A stretch of DNA of 64,000 bases, from positions 11,083,001 through 11,147,000 of the forward strand of contig CM065804.1 of NCBI GenBank assembly GCA_033398695.1, read 5' to 3'. The notes below the pieces were generated by a model that did no database searches, had not been told where the DNA came from, and worked only from the letters and a program-made list of their open reading frames with translations. Positions 11,438 to 22,068 of this stretch are shown here, piece by piece. Numbering within the stretch: the first letter of the stretch is position 1; each line of letters opens with the position of its first letter. The DNA comes from Orobanche coerulescens (Eukaryota > Streptophyta > Magnoliopsida > Lamiales > Orobanchaceae). The translations under genes were made by a program, and so were the position numbers.

Positions 11438-11703
11438 GTGCCGCGGCACACAAATTTCTTCAGATGTTGGTCGAGCGAACTGTACCGTGTGCCGCGGCAC
11501 ACCCATCCGGTGCCGCGGCACAATGCCAAGTCAGTGCCGCGGCACACCCGTCCGGTGCCGCGGCACACTCGTGTGGCAGCTGCGACCAAAACCCAACTGT
11601 ACCGGGTGCCGCGGCACACGCAGGCCGTGCCGCGGCACACTGCCAAACCCTGGGCGTAAATTTTTGGCCTGTGCCGCGGCACACCTCAGCTGTGCCGCGG
11701 CAC
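11438..11703 (+). promoter_or_regulatory. Phased perfect-palindrome array, 5' LTR of D
   Basis: Nine exact copies of GTGCCGCGGCAC begin at 11438, 11489, 11510, 11534, 11555, 11606, 11627, 11671 and 11692. Spacings are 51, 21, 24, 21, 51, 21, 44, 21: four pairs each exactly 21 bp apart, two turns of B-DNA. A degenerate tenth copy lies near 11415-11428. The array ends 18 bp before a TATA-like box. This suggests a binding platform for a dimeric protein on one helical face; no factor is known to me for this site. Confidence 0.85.
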
Positions 11704-11720
11704 ACAATGCGGTCAACCCC

Positions 11721-11728
11721 CTATAATT
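11721..11728 (+). promoter_or_regulatory. TATA-like box of D
   Basis: CTATAATT lies 18 bp after the palindrome array and about 30 bp before a CT-rich stretch suitable as a transcription start. Confidence 0.45.
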
Positions 11729-12428
11729 GTGTCGTTTTGAGCGTAATCTGCTCATTTCCTTCTTCTTCTTCCTGCGTCGCGAGAGAGAGTGTGAGAGAGG
11801 GGGAGAGTTCCTCATCATTATCAATTAGGGGGTTGATTTTCATCATTCTTCTTCGGTTGTGAAGCCCGGACAATCAATCCAACGCGTGTTCTATGGATCT
11901 TAGTACTTGAATCTCCAAAGGTAATATCTCTAGAACCCTACTTTCGAATAATTTGGGGTTTTTGGGATTTTCTTCCGATTCGTTCCGTTTTGTTGGTGGA
12001 TTCATGATGAATACGATTAATATTGTTAGTACCTTTAGCTTTCCTACGGATTCATGGATATTTTGTGGATTTTTACGAAGTCAGGAGGGTTTGGTTGTGG
12101 TCCGCCCTCGTTGTTATTTTTGTGCGAATATACATGAATCGTAGGCGGGTTTTCGGGTGTATTCCATTTCCGTATTCGGCTAGAGTTGGTTGTAATTATG
12201 TTCTTCGAATAGTTAGGTTTGGTTCCGTTGATTCCTAGTGTTCGTCGGTGATTATCCTTTCCGTTCGTTGCGTCATCAAAATATTCAAGGCAAGTATTTT
12301 TGGAAACCTTTATGCTTAACGTGGAATGGTAATGTATTTTGTGTGTGATTTGCTCACCTCGTGTTGGTCCGACGGGATCAAGGAGGGAATCCAAAGGTTT
12401 GCGTCCCGGATTCATGAGTTTGTTTAGC

Positions 12429-12591
12429 TAGCCAGTGCGGGAGGGTCCTTAGAGGCCTCGTGCGGGAATTTATGATATGACTCTGTTCCCAAGGCGATGC
12501 ATGTGCGTGTTTTGCTTTATAATATAGCCAGTGCGGGAGGGTCCTTAGAGGCCTCGTGCGGGAATTTATGATATGACTCTGTTCCCAAGGC
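12429..12591 (+). repeat. 67-bp direct duplication in the D LTR
   Basis: The unit begins TAGCCAGTGCGGGAGGG and occurs at 12429-12495 and 12525-12591, 96 bp apart and identical. The same pair is present in the other two D LTR copies (about 19308-19470 and 31166-31328), so it is a family feature lying downstream of the likely transcription start. Confidence 0.9.
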
Positions 12592-13158
12592 AAATTGTTT
12601 GACTGTTTATTTCCGGAAAAGACATGTCTGGTTTTGGCTTTTGAAATTGATATTGGTGCATGTACTATGAAATGTGTAAGCTATTGGTTTGCCTTGATTA
12701 CTTGTACTAGCGTAATTGCTAACCCCTTTTTGGGGACCCGTTTTGGGGAAATTCTTGTTATGGATTTCAGGTTATGATTATCCGGACGAGCGAGCACCTG
12801 GACAGTACGAGGACGTTGGCCAGGGTCGTTGACATGTGCATTTGGGTCTTTCTATTTCTTTCGTCCATTTTGAATTGGTTGTTCTAATAATTATAAACTT
12901 ATAGAGTGTACTCGCGAGTACTTAAGCTTTTCATTTCAAACTCCGTGTTGTATTACTTCTAAATTGTTACATTGTTGGTTGATGATCATTTCGCCGGTTG
13001 CTCCGGGCGTAACTTTTTATGTCTTATAATTAAATGTGTGTCCTCGCTAACCGGGACGGTTAGTCGAGTGGAGTTTTCTTGTTTGTAGCCTGGTGGGTCC
13101 CATGTGGGGGTCCACGGCGCTGTAATATACTCTGAATATCTCGGGGTGTTACAGAAAA

Positions 13159-13171
13159 TGGTATCAGAGCT
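13159..13171 (+). other. Primer-binding site of D (tRNA-iMet)
   Basis: TGGTATCAGAGCT matches the complement of the initiator tRNA-Met 3' end over 12 bases and begins six bases after the 5' LTR. Confidence 0.92.
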
Positions 13172-13389
13172 CTAGGTTTATGGATACCTAGGCTTGTCGG
13201 TTATTTGGGTCTTGTCGTGTTTGTTTTGCACATTGTCACACCGCTGCCAGCATCCCAGTACTTCCAAGTGCTCGTAAGTTTTCTTATTCGGCTCTTTTGT
13301 TTCTTGCATTGTATTTCCACTTTTGAATCGTAGTTGCTTTTCCTCCCTTACTCATCATCGATATACTTCTGTTATCTCTCAACATCAGT

Positions 13390-15582
13390 ATGGATGCCGG
13401 AAGAAACCGTGGTCGTGGTCGTGGACGCGGCCGAGGGCGTGGGGCAGCCAGTGGGGCGGCCACGTCGCATTCTTTGGGAGCCGGCAGTACCGGTGACCGT
13501 CACACTCATGCTTCTTCTCAGGAGCGCGCCGATCTTGGTATTGCGGCTGTCATACAGCAAATGGTTAACCAGATGGAGGCTATAGCTCAGGTGGTCCAGA
13601 ACCCCGATCAGGCCCATGCTAATCGGTGCGGAGCGGATCGCTGGCTTCAGGATGTCATCAAGATGCATCCTCCTCAGTTTTCGGGAGCTTCGGACCCAAT
13701 CGGCTGGGAAGAGTGGATCAAGGAGATATCCAAAGTCTTCACTGCTACCAACTTCCCCGAGGACCGTAAGGTCCCTATTGCTCAATACTTTCTCACGGGG
13801 GATGCTACAGATTGGTGGGAGGCCGTTGGTCCCAAAGATCATGTTGCTTCATGGGCCGAATTTCAAGAATTGATGGAGACCGAATATTGTCCGTGGCCGG
13901 TCAGACAGGCTCGAGTGCATGCTTTCTATGATGCTCAACCACGGGATATTCCCGTATCTCAGGCCATTGCCGACTTTAATAAGGAGTTGGGCTATGTGAA
14001 GACCCAAGTTTTCGAAGAGAGCGACAAGATTTTCCATTTTTCCAGGAGGATGAAACTGTCCATTCGGGACTATATGTCTGGGCTCATCTGTACTACCTTG
14101 AAGGATTATCAGAGTCGAGCTCTTGCTTATGATATGTCGGTGACGGCTAGCGATTTGGCTCGTGAGAGCAAGAAACAGAAGTCGGTCGGAAATTTTTCTG
14201 GTCCCAAGAGTGGAGGCCAGCAGAAATCTCAAGCTGCAAATATTTCAACGGGCGGTTCGGCTTGTTTCTCTGGGAGCTTTCGGGGTGCCGCCGGAACCTC
14301 CGCTCGTGAACCCACATGTTTTAACTGTGGTGTGCAGGGCCATAAGAGCCGGCAGTGTTCTCGTCCGAAGTTTACTTGTCACACTTGTGGACAGCTGGGC
14401 CACAAGGCCCCTTTTTGTGAGCAGGTCAAACAGCTTCGCGGCGCCCGTTCTTCTCAACCAGTACCGTTGGAGCCGAGTGTGAACCAGGGCTCATTCGCTC
14501 CGCCGCCTCCACCGAGTGCCGGCCGAGGTAGGGGTCGGGGTCAGCCCGCTAGGGGTGGAGCTTCCAGTGTCGGCTCCGCCCAGCCGTGTATATACGAGAT
14601 GAGGAGGGCCGATGACCCAGCAGCTACTGTGGCGACAGGTACCGTTCATATCCATTCCCATCCTGTAAGTGTGCTTTTTGATTCGGGTGCTATGCATTCA
14701 TTCATTTCTCTAGAGTGTGTACGCCGTTTGAGTCTCGACTGCTTGTCACCTTGCGAGCCTTTCATCGTTAAACTTCCTAGCGGTGATAGAATTGTCGGTG
14801 ATCGAGAAGTCCGGGACTGTTCTGTGTCTATTTGTGAGAGGGCTTGTCTCTCTAATCTTATTGTCGTGAGTATCGAGGGCGAGGATTTAATTCTCGGGAA
14901 TGATTGGCTCGAGCGGCATGGTGCAATCATGAACTACCGCACGAGGATCATTACCATGTTAACCGAGGACGGCACTGAACACTCTTTCGCGGGGCGAAAG
15001 AGAAACCAGAGATTTGTCATTAATGCCTTGAAGGCGATGAAACTCCTGCGAAAGGGGTGTACTGGTTATTGGTGCTACGCCCTGAAGGCGGAGACTGGTG
15101 GAGTCGAGCTTTCGTCGATTCCAGTCGTTAGTGAGTTTCCTGATGTATTTCCCGACGAGTTTCCGGGATTGCCACCGGATCGTGAGGTTGAGTTTGCTAT
15201 AGAGTTAGAGCCGGGTGCGGCTCCGATTTCGAAGGCGCCGTATCGCATGGCACCTTCAGAGATGTCTGAGTTGAAGAAGCAGTTGAGTGAGCTTCTTGAG
15301 TCAGGGTATGTCCGACCGAGCGCCTCGCCTTGGGGTGCACCGGTCCTGTTTGTGCGAAAGAAGGATGGTTCACTACGTTTGTGTATCGACTATCGCGAAC
15401 TAAACAAAGTGACCATCAAGAACAAGTACCCTTTGCCGAGGATCGATGACTTGTTCGATCAGTTGCAGGGAGCTGCGGTGTTCTCGAAGATCGATTTAAA
15501 ATCAGGGTACTATCAGCTCCGGGTGAGGGAGTCCGACGTGCAGCGACTTTTCGGACGAGATACGGGCATTACGAGTTTGTAG
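13390..15582 (+). CDS. gag-pol: D gag, protease and first half of reverse transcriptase
   Basis: A continuous frame of 730 residues. Residues 1-30 are Gly/Arg-rich. The gag core is at about 90-200 ([24 protein letters not shown]). Two intact zinc knuckles bind [17 protein letters not shown] (about 309) and [14 protein letters not shown] (about 330). The aspartic protease has [13 protein letters not shown] (about 427) and ILGNDW. Reverse transcriptase starts near 583 ([16 protein letters not shown]) and continues through [15 protein letters not shown] frameshift near 15535-15560 ends the frame before the catalytic FIDD, which lies in the next piece. Gag and protease look intact; the polyprotein is not. 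Confidence 0.92.
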   Translation: MDAGRNRGRGRGRGRGRGAASGAATSHSLGAGSTGDRHTHASSQERADLGIAAVIQQMVNQMEAIAQVVQNPDQAHANRCGADRWLQDVIKMHPPQFSGASDPIGWEEWIKEISKVFTATNFPEDRKVPIAQYFLTGDATDWWEAVGPKDHVASWAEFQELMETEYCPWPVRQARVHAFYDAQPRDIPVSQAIADFNKELGYVKTQVFEESDKIFHFSRRMKLSIRDYMSGLICTTLKDYQSRALAYDMSVTASDLARESKKQKSVGNFSGPKSGGQQKSQAANISTGGSACFSGSFRGAAGTSAREPTCFNCGVQGHKSRQCSRPKFTCHTCGQLGHKAPFCEQVKQLRGARSSQPVPLEPSVNQGSFAPPPPPSAGRGRGRGQPARGGASSVGSAQPCIYEMRRADDPAATVATGTVHIHSHPVSVLFDSGAMHSFISLECVRRLSLDCLSPCEPFIVKLPSGDRIVGDREVRDCSVSICERACLSNLIVVSIEGEDLILGNDWLERHGAIMNYRTRIITMLTEDGTEHSFAGRKRNQRFVINALKAMKLLRKGCTGYWCYALKAETGGVELSSIPVVSEFPDVFPDEFPGLPPDREVEFAIELEPGAAPISKAPYRMAPSEMSELKKQLSELLESGYVRPSASPWGAPVLFVRKKDGSLRLCIDYRELNKVTIKNKYPLPRIDDLFDQLQGAAVFSKIDLKSGYYQLRVRESDVQRLFGRDTGITSL

Positions 15583-16235
15583 TTATGCCTTTCGGGTTAA
15601 CTAATGCTCCGGCGGTGTTCATGTAGTTGATGAACAAAGTCTTTATCGAGTATCTGGATAAGTGTGTCGTCGTCTTTATTGACGATATTCTGATCTATTC
15701 AAGGAATGAGGAAGAGCATGCCCATCATTTGCGGGTAGTGTTAGACATTTTGAGGACCGAGCAACTCTATGTGAAGTTCTCGAAATGTGAGTTCTGGCTG
15801 AAGGAAGTGATGTTTTTGGGTCACGTGATTTCAGCCGAGGGAGTTCGAGTGGATCCGCAGAAGATTGAGGCAGTGTTAGATTGGGCACCGCCCAAGAATG
15901 TGAAAGAGATCCGTAGTTTCTTGGGTTTGGCTGGCTACTACCGTAGGTTCGTCGAGGGTTTCTCAAAACTAGCTCGGCCACTTACACAGTTGCTTCAGAA
16001 ATCCGAGAAGTTCGTCTGGACCAATGAGAGACAGTCGAGTTTTGAGGAACTGAAGAAGCGTTTGACTTCAGCTCCGGTTTTAGCGTTGCCATGTGGCAAC
16101 GAGGGATTCGCCGTGTATAGCGACGCTTCGGGTCAGGGTCTTGGGTGCGTATTGATGCAGCACGGCAAGACCATTGCCTATGCGTCGAGACAGTTGAGGC
16201 CGTATGAGCTTAACTACCCTACTCACGATTTGTAG
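15583..16235 (+). pseudogene. pol: D reverse transcriptase (second half) and start of RNase H
   Basis: Continues the D polyprotein after the frameshift: [13 protein letters not shown], a stop at 15624-15626 where relatives have Gln, then [17 protein letters not shown] (catalytic aspartates), the thumb ([17 protein letters not shown]) and connection. RNase H starts at [15 protein letters not shown] (about 16108). A TAG at 16233-16235 replaces the Glu of HDLELA. The two nonsense changes and the upstream shift inactivate this copy; each is a single-base event, so consensus error cannot be excluded. Confidence 0.88.
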
Positions 16236-18017
16236 TTAGCGGCGGTTGTCTTTGCACTCAAGATTTGGCGTCACTATCTTTTCGGCTCTGCATGTCAGAT
16301 TTTTACCGATCATAAAAGTCTGAAGTACATATTTACTCAGCGGGAGTTGAATATGAGGCAGAGGAGGTGGTTGGAGTTGATTAAGGATTACGACCTTGAA
16401 ATCCTTTATCATCCGGGCAAGGCGAACGTCGTGGCCGACGCCTTGAGTCGGAAACCGATTGCGTTGCGAATGCTTGAGGTCCTTACGCCTCAGTCTGAGC
16501 TTTGGCGGGCTTTGATCGGGTTAGATGCTGAGGTTTTGTTGCCTGGAGCTGTCGGGCAACTTTGTGCTTTAGAGATTTCGTCGTCTTTGATCGATGAAAT
16601 TAAGCTGAAACAATTAGAGGATCCGATGATTACTCAAATCCGAGAGAACGTTCTTAAGGGAAAGTCTCCTGGGTTTGTGATTAACGAGGATGGTGTTTTG
16701 AGATTCCAGAGTCGGCTTTGTGTGCCGAACGATCCAGAGTTGCGACAGAGTATTTTGCGTGAGGCCCATTCCACACCCTATTCCGTTCATCCTGGTTCGA
16801 GTAAGATGTACAAGGACCTGAGGAGGAACTTCTGGTGGAATGATATGAAGGAGGAGGTCGCACAGTTAGTGTCGAGATGTTTGACTTGCCAGCAGGTCAA
16901 AATCGAGCATCAGCGACCGGCTGGGTTATTGCAGTCACTTCCCATTCCAGAATGGAAATGGGAAGATATATTGATGGATTTTGTTACGAGTTTGCCAAGA
17001 TCGAGGTCGGGCATGAATATGGTATGGGTGGTTGTTGACCGTCTGACCAAGTCGGCACATTTTCTGGGCATCAAGGACACTTGGGGCCCGGAGAAGTTAG
17101 CTCGTGTGTTTATCGGGCAGATTGTGAGGCTTCACGGTACTCCGAAGTCTATTCTTTCGGATCGTGATGGCCGTTTTGTATCGCACTTTTGGCAGGCGGT
17201 GCATAAGGCGTTAGGTACCCGTTTACATTTGAGTATCTCTTTTCATCCCCAGTCAGATGGACAGTCGGAACGCACTATCCAGACATTCGAGGACATGTTG
17301 CGTGCTTGTGCCCTCGATTGGAGTAGCGACTGGGAGGAGCATTTGCCATTGATCGAATTCACGTACAACAATAGTTGGCACGCGTCGATTCGGATGGCAC
17401 CGTATGAGGCACTTTATGGGCGACGATGTCGATCGCCGATTTGTTGGAATGAGGCATCCTATTTGGTCGGGACCGAACCGGATGTCGTTTTAGAGACGAG
17501 GCGGAAGATAGAATTAATTCGAGAACGGATGTTGACTGCCCAGAGTCGACAGAAGTCATATGCCGATGTCCGTCGTCGACCTTTAGAATTCGAGGTGGGA
17601 TACCACGTTTTGCTGAAGGTGTCGCCGACGAGAGGAGTTTTCCGTTTCGGGAAGAAGGGGAAGTTGAGTCCGAGATTTATTGGACCCTTTGAGATTCTCG
17701 AGCGAGTCGGTGGGTTAGCATACCGTTTGGCGTTACCCCCGGCCTTGAGTCATGTTCATAGCGTTTTTCATGTTTCCCAGCTGAGGAAATATGTCCCGGA
17801 TCCTAGTCACGTCATCGATTATGGCGAGATTGATATTGCTGAAGATATTACTTTTGAGGAGCGTCCTTTGAAGATTTTAGAGCATCGGGAGAAATGACTA
17901 AGGCATAAGACCATCCCTTTGGTCAAAGTGCAGTGGTCGAGACACGGTATCGAGGAGGCAACTTGGGAAACCGAGGATAGCATGCGTGCTAGGTACCCTG
18001 AGTTATTTGTTTCTTAA
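16236..18017 (+). pseudogene. pol: D RNase H, integrase and chromodomain
   Basis: RNase H continues with [11 protein letters not shown] and ADALSRK. Integrase has the HHCC zinc site ([12 protein letters not shown] to CLTCQQVK, about 16787-16900), then the DDE core: [21 protein letters not shown], and Glu in [13 protein letters not shown]. The C-terminal SH3-like part includes [23 protein letters not shown] at 17895-17897 precedes LRHKTIPLVKVQWSRHG, the chromodomain, which runs to TAA at 18015-18017. Chromodomains steer chromovirus integration toward heterochromatin. Element C has a TAG at the same codon, so this stop may be a family trait. Confidence 0.9.
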
Positions 18018-18036
18018 GTTTCGGGATGAAACTTAT

Positions 18037-18052
18037 TTTTAGAGGGGTAGAA
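18037..18052 (+). other. Polypurine tract of D
   Basis: TTTTTAGAGGGGTAGAA lies directly before the 3' LTR, the usual place for plus-strand priming. Confidence 0.65.
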
Positions 18053-20029
18053 TGTAATATCCGCATTTTTTCTTTCCCTTGTATTTTCATTTTTGGTGTA
18101 TTTCTCGATCGTAGTGACCCTCGTGTACCCTTGATGTGTCCTTCTGTCAGCGGTCAGGCTGTATTCTCATTATTGTTGTGCGGAACCGCCGTTTGGGGTT
18201 GCCGTGGATCGGTCGTGTTATTGGTTCCCAAACATTGATTCATATCGTTTTTATTCTCCTTAGGATCATTTTTTTATCATTTTGGGACCCGAAAGGCGTG
18301 GGCGCGGCACAAGGTGTGTGTGCCGCGGCACACAAATTTCTTCAGATGTTGGTCGAGCGAACTGTACCGTGTGCCGCGGCACACCCATCCGGTGCCGCGG
18401 CACAATGCCAAGTTAGTGCCGCGGCACACCCGTCCGGTGCCGCGGCACACTCATGTGGCAGCTGCGACCAAAACCCAATTATGCGGGTGCCGCGGCTGCG
18501 CGCAGCGTGCCGCGGCTTTGCCAAACCACAGGCGTAAATTTTTGGCCTGTGCCGCGGCACACCTCAGCTGTGCCGCGGCACACAATGCGGTCAACCCCCT
18601 ATAATTGTGTCGTTTTGAGCGTAATCTGCTCATTTCCTTCTTCTTCTTCCTGCGTCGCGAGAGAGAGAGTGTGAGAGAGGGGGAGAGTTCCTCATCATTA
18701 TCAATTGGGGGGTTGATTTTCATCATTCTTCTTCGGTTGTGAAGCCCGGACAATCAATCCAACGCGTGTTCTACGGATCTTAGTACTTGAATCTCCAAAG
18801 GTAATATCTCTAGAACCCTACTTTCGAATAATTTGGGGGTTTTGGGATTTTCTTCCGATTCGTTCCGTTTTGTTGGTGGATTCATGATGAATACGATTAA
18901 TATTGTTAGTACCTTTAGCTTTCCTACGGATTCATGGATATTTTGTTGATTTTACGAAGTCAGGAGGGTTTGGTTGTGGTCCGCCCTCGTTGTTATTTTT
19001 GTGCGAATATACATGAATCGTAGGCGGGTTTTCGGGTGTATTCCATTTCCGTATTCGGCTAGAGTTGGTTGTAATTATGTTCTTCGAATCGTTAGGTTTG
19101 GTTCCGTTGATTCCTAGTGTTCGTCGGTGATTATCCTTTCCGTTCGTTGCGTCATCAAAATATTTAAGGCAACTATTTTTGGAAACCTTTATGCTTAACG
19201 TGGAATGGTAATGTATTTTGTGTGTGATTTGCTCACCTCGTGTTGGTCCGACGGGATCAAGGAGGGAATCCAAAGGTTTGCGTCCCAGATTCATGAGTTT
19301 GTTTAGCTAGCCAGTGCGGGAGGGTCCTTAGAGGCCTCGTGCGGGAATTTATGATATGACTCTGTTCCCAAGGCGATGCATGTGCGTGTTTTGCTTTATA
19401 ATATAGCCAGTGCGGGAGGGTCCTTAGAGGCCTCGTGCGGGAATTTATGATATGACTCTGTTCCCAAGGCAAATTGTTTGACTGTTTATTTCCGGAGAAG
19501 ACATGTCTGGTTTTGGCTTTTGAAATTGATATTGGTGCATGTACTATGAAATGTGTAAGCTATTGGTTTGCCTTGATTACTTGTACTAGCATAATTGCTA
19601 ACCCCTTTTTGGGGACCCGTTTTGGGGAAATTCTTGTTATGGATTTCAGGTTATGATTATCCGGACGAGCGAGCACCTGGACAGTACGAGGACGTTGGCC
19701 AGGGTCGTTGACATGTGCATTTGGGTCTTTCTATTTCTTTCGTACATTTTGAATTGGTTGTTCTAATAATTATAAACTTATAGAGTGTACTCGCGAGTAC
19801 TTAGGCTTTTCATTTCAAACTCCGTGTTGTATTACTTCTAAATTGTTACATTGTTGGTTGATGATCATTTCGCCGGTTGCTCCGGGCGTAACTTTTTATG
19901 TCTTATAATTAAATGTGTGTCCTCGCTAACCGGGACGGTTAGTCGAGTGGAGTTTTCTTGTTTGTAGCACAGTGGGTCCCATGTGGGGGTCCACGCGGCA
20001 TGTATACTACGAATATCTCGGGTGTTACA
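18053..20029 (+). repeat. 3' LTR of D
   Basis: It matches 11162-13153 with scattered indels. The palindrome array starts at 18320, 18371, 18392, 18416 and 18437 (spacings 51, 21, 24, 21); two copies at 18487 and 18507 have lost their right ends (GTGCCGCGGCTG/TT), and full copies follow at 18549 and 18570. The right end differs from the other copies around CCTGG and CTG sites. TCTCG follows the LTR. Confidence 0.92.
18320..18581 (+). promoter_or_regulatory. Palindrome array, 3' LTR of D
   Basis: Seven exact GTGCCGCGGCAC copies keep the 21/24/51-bp spacing of the 5' LTR. Two more copies, at 18487 and 18507, keep the left half GTGCCGCGGC but have lost the symmetric end. Confidence 0.82.
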
Positions 20030-20826
20030 TCTCGAACGCATATTCTCCTCTAGCTCCCATGACGCTTCTTCTACTCCGTGCCTCGACCATTGCACCTTAA
20101 CCAAAGGAATGGTTTTGTGCCTCAACTATTTGTCACGACGCTCCAAAATTCTGACGGGCCTCTCTTCAAACGTATTATCCTTCTCGATCTCTACGTCCCC
20201 AAAGTCAATAATGTGGGACGGGTCCGGAACGTACTTCCTCAACTGGGAAACGTGAAATACGCTATGCACATGACTCAGCGACGGAGGTAAAGCCAAACGG
20301 TACGCTAACTCACCGACTCTCTCTAATACCTCGAAAAGTCCAATATATCTCGGGCTGAGTTTCCCCTTCTTCCCAAAATGGAAAACTCCTTTCGTCGGAG
20401 ACACTCTCAACAGAACATGATCTCCCACTTCAAACTCTAAAGGTCTACGCCTAACATCCGCATAAGACTTTTGTCGACTCTGAGCAGCCAACATCCTCTT
20501 TCTAATCAATTCAACTTTCTCCCTCGTCTCCAACACAAGGTCCGGCTCGGTGCCAACCAAATCGGAGGGCTCATCCCAACATATCGGTGATCGACAACAT
20601 CGGCCATAAAGTGCCTCATACGGTGCCATCTTAATCGACGCGTGCCAGCTATTATTATAAGTAAACTCAATTAAGGCCAAGTGATCCTCCCAGTTACTAC
20701 TCCAGTCTAACGCACATGCGCACAACAAATCCTCAAACATCTGAATGGTACGTTGAATGCCCATCGATGCAGGGATGGAGCAAGTGCTCAAACGTATCGT
20801 GTCCCCAATGCCTTATGTACACTTTG
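20030..20826 (-). pseudogene. pol: C integrase C-terminal half and chromodomain, first copy
   Basis: On the - strand this is the integrase from the catalytic Glu region ([19 protein letters not shown]) through the SH3-like end ([19 protein letters not shown]). It is followed by TAG (20126-20128) and chromodomain LRHKTIPLVKVQWSRHGVEEASWE, which is cut at 20030 by D. Its left neighbour is the D 3' LTR and its right neighbour the 5' LTR of copia E. The block is repeated almost exactly at 31890-32690, and that second copy, not this one, has the cleaner junction. Near 20760-20826 this copy has small indels that replace the conserved HPQTDGQSE. Confidence 0.88.
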
Positions 20827-21958
20827 TGTTAGGAAAAACAATCACCTGTATCGATTCGGTAGGGATACCCGATCCTGTATCGATTGTTATTTGTTATTGA
20901 GAAGGTTTTGACATATATGCCAAATACTGAAAGGAAAAGCGTATCGAGGATTCAAGGATTTATCATGTATCGAAGACTGCTTGAATCGGCATAAGTGAAG
21001 CTCGTCGATCTGACTTGAAGACTTGTGAAAAGATCAAGTATGGAAACTGTCTCGACATCCTAAATACGGTCATTCTCCATACAGTTCACAAAAGGACAAG
21101 AAAGAACACAAGTCAAGTTCCGTTGAACAAAAAGTATTTAAATACTCAAGGATAAAGTATTTAAATACATCGATCTTCGAATCTTGAGAATCCCGCGAAA
21201 TCCGGATCATGTCATATTCCGTTGAAGGAAATCTTATTCAAGCGGACATCTCAACGGATACTTTCTTGGAGGCTATATATATCCTTGAAGACATTGAAGA
21301 TCAGATACCCCAAGTAATATAACTCTCAAAGCTATCAAAGTTATCATACGAGCAAACATATCTCGAGCAAGCGCAAGTTAAAGCGAAAGAGATATACGGT
21401 GCTCAAACATCAAGAACGACTATCATCGGATCTTGATATTCAAAGTCACTTGTTCTTACTGGTTACCTAACCTTTTACCTCTGTAAAAACCGAGCTCTGT
21501 GTGAACTCAACAAGTTATTCGACTGTGTGGGACGAATAAGGACGAAGCTTTGGGCTGTGTGTGAAGAAGCTAGTCAAGAAGGAAGCTTTAACCAATGTGT
21601 GAAAGGTTGAAAGTGATATTCTTTGTATCAATGCATGTGAACGATACAAGGATAGGTTTGTTTATAATTACGTAGTTGTGTACGCGATAATTATTTAATA
21701 AACTTTTACTCTGTGTGGAGGACCGGTGGACGTAGAGGGTTTACCTCGAACCACTTAAATTCTTGTGTTATTTACCTTACCTTTTCTTGTTTGAAATTAC
21801 CGTGATATATTAAGTATACACCAAACACTTTGTTCTTTGTATCCACGGCAACTAAGCGTATCCAAGACTTCCGCTACGCACTTTTCAGTTTAGATTCCAT
21901 ACGTTTGTTGTTTAAACTACTTTTCCAAAGCGTATCCGGTATACTTAAGTGGCCAACA
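20827..21958 (+). repeat. 5' LTR of copia E
   Basis: Starts TGTTAGGAAAAAC and ends GTGGCCAACA (1132 bp). It pairs with 32691-33825 (1135 bp). The differences are unusually concentrated where the other copy has CAG, CTG or CCTG. The 5 bp before it read CTTTG, not the GCCTG seen at the solo LTR. Confidence 0.88.
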
Positions 21959-21960
21959 AG

Positions 21961-21974
21961 TGGTATCGGAGCGG
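21961..21974 (+). other. Primer-binding site of E (tRNA-iMet)
   Basis: TGGTATCGGAGCGG begins two bases after the LTR end. It matches the complement of initiator tRNA-Met with one mismatch in the first 12 bases (TGGTATCAGAGC). Confidence 0.8.
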
Positions 21975-22068
21975 TTGATTCTAAAAAGAATCGGTCGTAT
22001 TTCTTTTAACCGAATCGATTCAAATCACTTATTTTCAAAACAGTTTCTTTCATTCCTATATTATCGGT

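Larger units (their letters stand above)
11162..13153 (+). repeat. 5' LTR of D
   Basis: It starts TGTAATATCCGC and ends GGGGTGTTACA, with a primer site six bases later. Contents in order: GTGCCGCGGCAC palindrome array (11438-11703), TATA-like CTATAATT (11721-11728), a CT-rich start region, and a 67-bp direct duplication (12429-12495 and 12525-12591). Reading frames across the array encode only repetitive translations of the palindrome and are not genes. Confidence 0.92.
11162..20029 (+). mobile_element. D: Ty3/gypsy chromovirus (Tekay/Del-like) with both LTRs
   Basis: LTRs of about 2 kb (11162-13153 and 18053-20029) flank an iMet primer site, gag-protease-RT, RNase H, integrase and chromodomain, then a polypurine tract. 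It lies in the 3' end of C in the opposite direction. Coding is disrupted by one frameshift and three in-frame stops, but nearly every domain is present, so it is recent. Its integrase end plus LTR appear again at 29512-31889. Confidence 0.93.

Noticed and set aside
11438..11703. CRISPR-like array of short palindromic repeats
   Set aside because: Repeats are only 12 bp, spacers are 9-39 bp and irregular, the locus is within a plant LTR and no cas genes exist. The same array recurs in each LTR copy.
11202..11862. Several overlapping ORFs with CRGT, VPRHT or CAAAH peptide repeats on both strands
   Set aside because: They are translations of the GTGCCGCGGCAC palindromes in all frames; no independent coding signal.
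12378..12593. ORF with an internally repeated peptide, present three times in the window
   Set aside because: It is the antisense translation of the 67-bp LTR duplication; conserved only because the LTR is conserved.
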